A model generated the notes under the pieces. That model worked only from the letters and a program-made list of their open reading frames with translations, made no database searches and was not told the origin of the DNA. From Xanthobacteraceae bacterium (lineage in GTDB: Bacteria; Pseudomonadota; Alphaproteobacteria; Rhizobiales; Xanthobacteraceae), in assembly GCA_030039655.1 (NCBI GenBank), contig JASHVC010000048.1, positions 1-7,554 of the forward strand: a stretch of DNA of 7,554 bases. The letters are read 5' to 3'. Position 1 is the stretch's first letter; each line of letters starts with the position of its first letter. This document shows positions 6,636 to 7,554 of the stretch, piece by piece. Position numbers and translations under genes: made by a program.

Positions 6636-6917
6636 ATGGGCGCAACGCCTGCCCGCCAGCCGGTGAGGGAGTCAGGGTCGCTGACGGTCTCCGTACTTCT
6701 CTCAAACCAGATAAAGCGTGTCGCGCTGAACGTGCGGCCTTTCATGACGGTGCTCGTCATTATGGCGCAGTGCCTGGCGGTTCTGGCCGCCATGCCTGTG
6801 CTGGCTCTGCTTTTTACGTTGCAGCGCTACAAGTCCAAGCCTGATGGAATGCCGCTCGCAGAGAAAAAGTCGGCGATTTCCAACAAGAAAAATTTGACGT
6901 CACCCGATAACTCTTAA
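6636..6917 (+). CDS. Small hypothetical membrane protein
   Basis: I do not recognise this gene. From ATG 6636 it gives 93 residues; a GAGG (6623-6626) nine bases upstream supports this start. An in-frame ATG at 6744 would give 57 residues beginning right at the hydrophobic part, with no ribosome site. Residues 37-61 (MTVLVIMAQCLAVLAAMPVL and on to LLFTL) form one probable membrane helix, followed by a basic, hydrophilic tail (QRYKSKPDG to the end, Lys-rich), which would stay in the cytoplasm. Codons from residue 37 to about 75 mostly end in G or C like the large genes, while the last 15 are AT-richer. It reads divergently from the regulator and is followed 18 bases later by another tiny hydrophobic ORF. 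A minus-strand ORF over 6461-6793 competes; I favour this strand for the membrane helix and codon pattern. Confidence 0.45.
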   Translation: MGATPARQPVRESGSLTVSVLLSNQIKRVALNVRPFMTVLVIMAQCLAVLAAMPVLALLFTLQRYKSKPDGMPLAEKKSAISNKKNLTSPDNS

Positions 6918-6935
6918 ACCGGACTGCTCAGAAAG

Positions 6936-7046
6936 ATGACCTACCTCATTTTCGTATTGCGCAGAGCCGCAACCGCCGCAATCGTGGTGGGGTTATTGTG
7001 CGTACTGGCAGTACTGTTTGTAATTATTGGAGTCCAACTGACCTGA
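6936..7046 (+). CDS. 36-residue single-helix membrane peptide
   Basis: ATG 6936 to TGA 7046 encodes 36 residues with almost only hydrophobic side chains. After MTYLIFVLRRAAT comes a helix rich in Ala, Val, Leu and Ile (AAIVVGLLCVLAVLFVIIGV) ending in QLT. The Arg-Arg at 9-10 before the main helix suggests the N-terminus stays inside. The gap to the upstream small membrane ORF is 18 bases, as in an operon. The upstream sequence (CAGAAAG) is a poor ribosome site, and only 21 of 36 third positions are G or C, so a chance hydrophobic ORF cannot be excluded. I do not recognise it as CydX, KdpF or another known small subunit. Confidence 0.35.
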   Translation: MTYLIFVLRRAATAAIVVGLLCVLAVLFVIIGVQLT

Positions 7047-7354
7047 GTGTGCTTTTGCCGACAGCCTAGTAATCGCCGCTCGGAATGTAGCTTTCCGTGC
7101 TTGCGCGGGTGAGGCCTGCCGCGATGACGCAAATTATGCATCACAGCATCGTCGATTCGCTTTAGCCCAATGGCGTCGGTTGAGAGCGTCATCCGTCGCG
7201 TCGCAAAGGGCCAACAGGCGACATAAGCGAGCGCAGCAAAGACACAAAACCTCCCGGCAATTTGCCGATGCGACGGGGTTAGAGGTGATGTGGTTTCCGC
7301 TTCGAATCTCGGATCGCTGTTACGTTCCACCCTTGAATTTTCGATTCGCGGACG
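7047..7354. other. Stretch without a supported gene
   Basis: This stretch of about 300 bases contains no ORF with convincing codon pattern, ribosome site or recognisable product, no clear tRNA fold, and no strong hairpin with a T-run. A minus-strand ORF (6941-7330) crosses it, but it is rich in Arg, His, Thr and Asn and looks non-coding. It would hold the 3' ends of the flanking convergent genes. Confidence 0.4.
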
Positions 7355-7552
7355 TCAAAGCGCATTGCCGGCGCTAATTTGAAGTAGGACAGTTTGTCCA
7401 TCGTCGGCGACGGCTCGTACTGCTTTCTGCTCGTCGTTGAGCGACATCCGTGACTGCGCAAATAAGTCTTGGAGTCGATTCATATAGGTCAAGCTGCTGG
7501 CGCAAAGATAGGCTTCGTGCCGACCGAGCCCGTGCATGCAGCTAAGGTAGTC
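7355..7552 (-). CDS. Unrecognised protein, C-terminal end (continues beyond right edge)
   Basis: The frame is open from the right edge to a TGA at 7355-7357 and gives 65 residues, read as DYLSCMHGLGRHEAYLCASS, then LTYMNRLQDLFAQSRMSLND and on to a C-terminus of QTVLLQISAGNAL. The composition is that of an ordinary soluble helical protein, with no membrane segment. An ATG at 7537 could be a start, but the codons upstream of it also read sensibly, so this is treated as the tail of a longer protein. Its 3' end converges on the small membrane ORFs. I do not recognise a family. Confidence 0.45.
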   Translation of the reverse strand, partial: DYLSCMHGLGRHEAYLCASSLTYMNRLQDLFAQSRMSLNDEQKAVRAVADDGQTVLLQISAGNAL

Positions 7553-7554
7553 CG

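Noticed and set aside
6461..6793. Minus-strand ORF (110 aa) opposite the small membrane ORF
   Set aside because: No domain seen and composition rich in Arg, Ser and Pro. The + strand frame has a membrane helix and GC-ending codons. Not fully excluded.
6941..7330. Minus-strand ORF (129 aa) across the right intergenic stretch
   Set aside because: Biased, low-hydrophobicity composition with no motif; overlaps the 36-codon membrane ORF; no ribosome site noticed.
7387..7399. GGACA-GTT-TGTCC small hairpin
   Set aside because: Only five pairs, inside the coding end of the right-edge gene, with no T-run; expected by chance at this length.

Overview
The window looks like chromosomal DNA from a GC-rich alphaproteobacterium, most likely of the Rhizobiales/Bradyrhizobium-like type. 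The reasons are high third-position GC in the large genes, a GGT-like acylase of the form common in those bacteria, a DUF1800/DUF1501 exported-protein pair, and a SARP-type regulator fused to a membrane anchor, a TolB-like domain and TPRs. This lineage call is inferred from gene style; the window has no rRNA or other taxonomic marker. No tRNA, rRNA, insertion sequence, CRISPR array or phage gene is visible.

Left part (1-934, + strand): the C-terminal 310 residues of a gamma-glutamyltransferase-family Ntn-hydrolase. It includes the autocatalytic Thr and the GSPGG oxyanion motif, plus a ten-residue tandem duplication just before the cleavage Thr. It converges on the next gene across 264 bases (935-1198) that hold overlapping stem-loops and one perfect TATAAT.

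Centre (1199-6350, - strand, read right to left): a membrane-anchored SARP/BTAD-TolB-TPR regulator, then a 220-base gap, then a DUF1800 protein whose stop codon overlaps the start region of a Tat-signal DUF1501 protein. The last two form a clear translationally coupled pair. The regulator is the natural candidate to control them, either by cotranscription or by binding in the gap, but nothing in the sequence proves this.

Right part (6351-7554): lower GC and sparse. A probable pair of very small membrane proteins (93 or 57 aa, then 36 aa, 18 bases apart) reads divergently from the regulator. About 300 bases with no supported gene follow, then the C-terminal end of an unrecognised minus-strand protein that runs off the right edge.

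The most interesting unit is the regulator plus the DUF1800/DUF1501 pair: a one-component transmembrane transcription factor with an apparently periplasmic sensor region beside two envelope proteins of unknown function.
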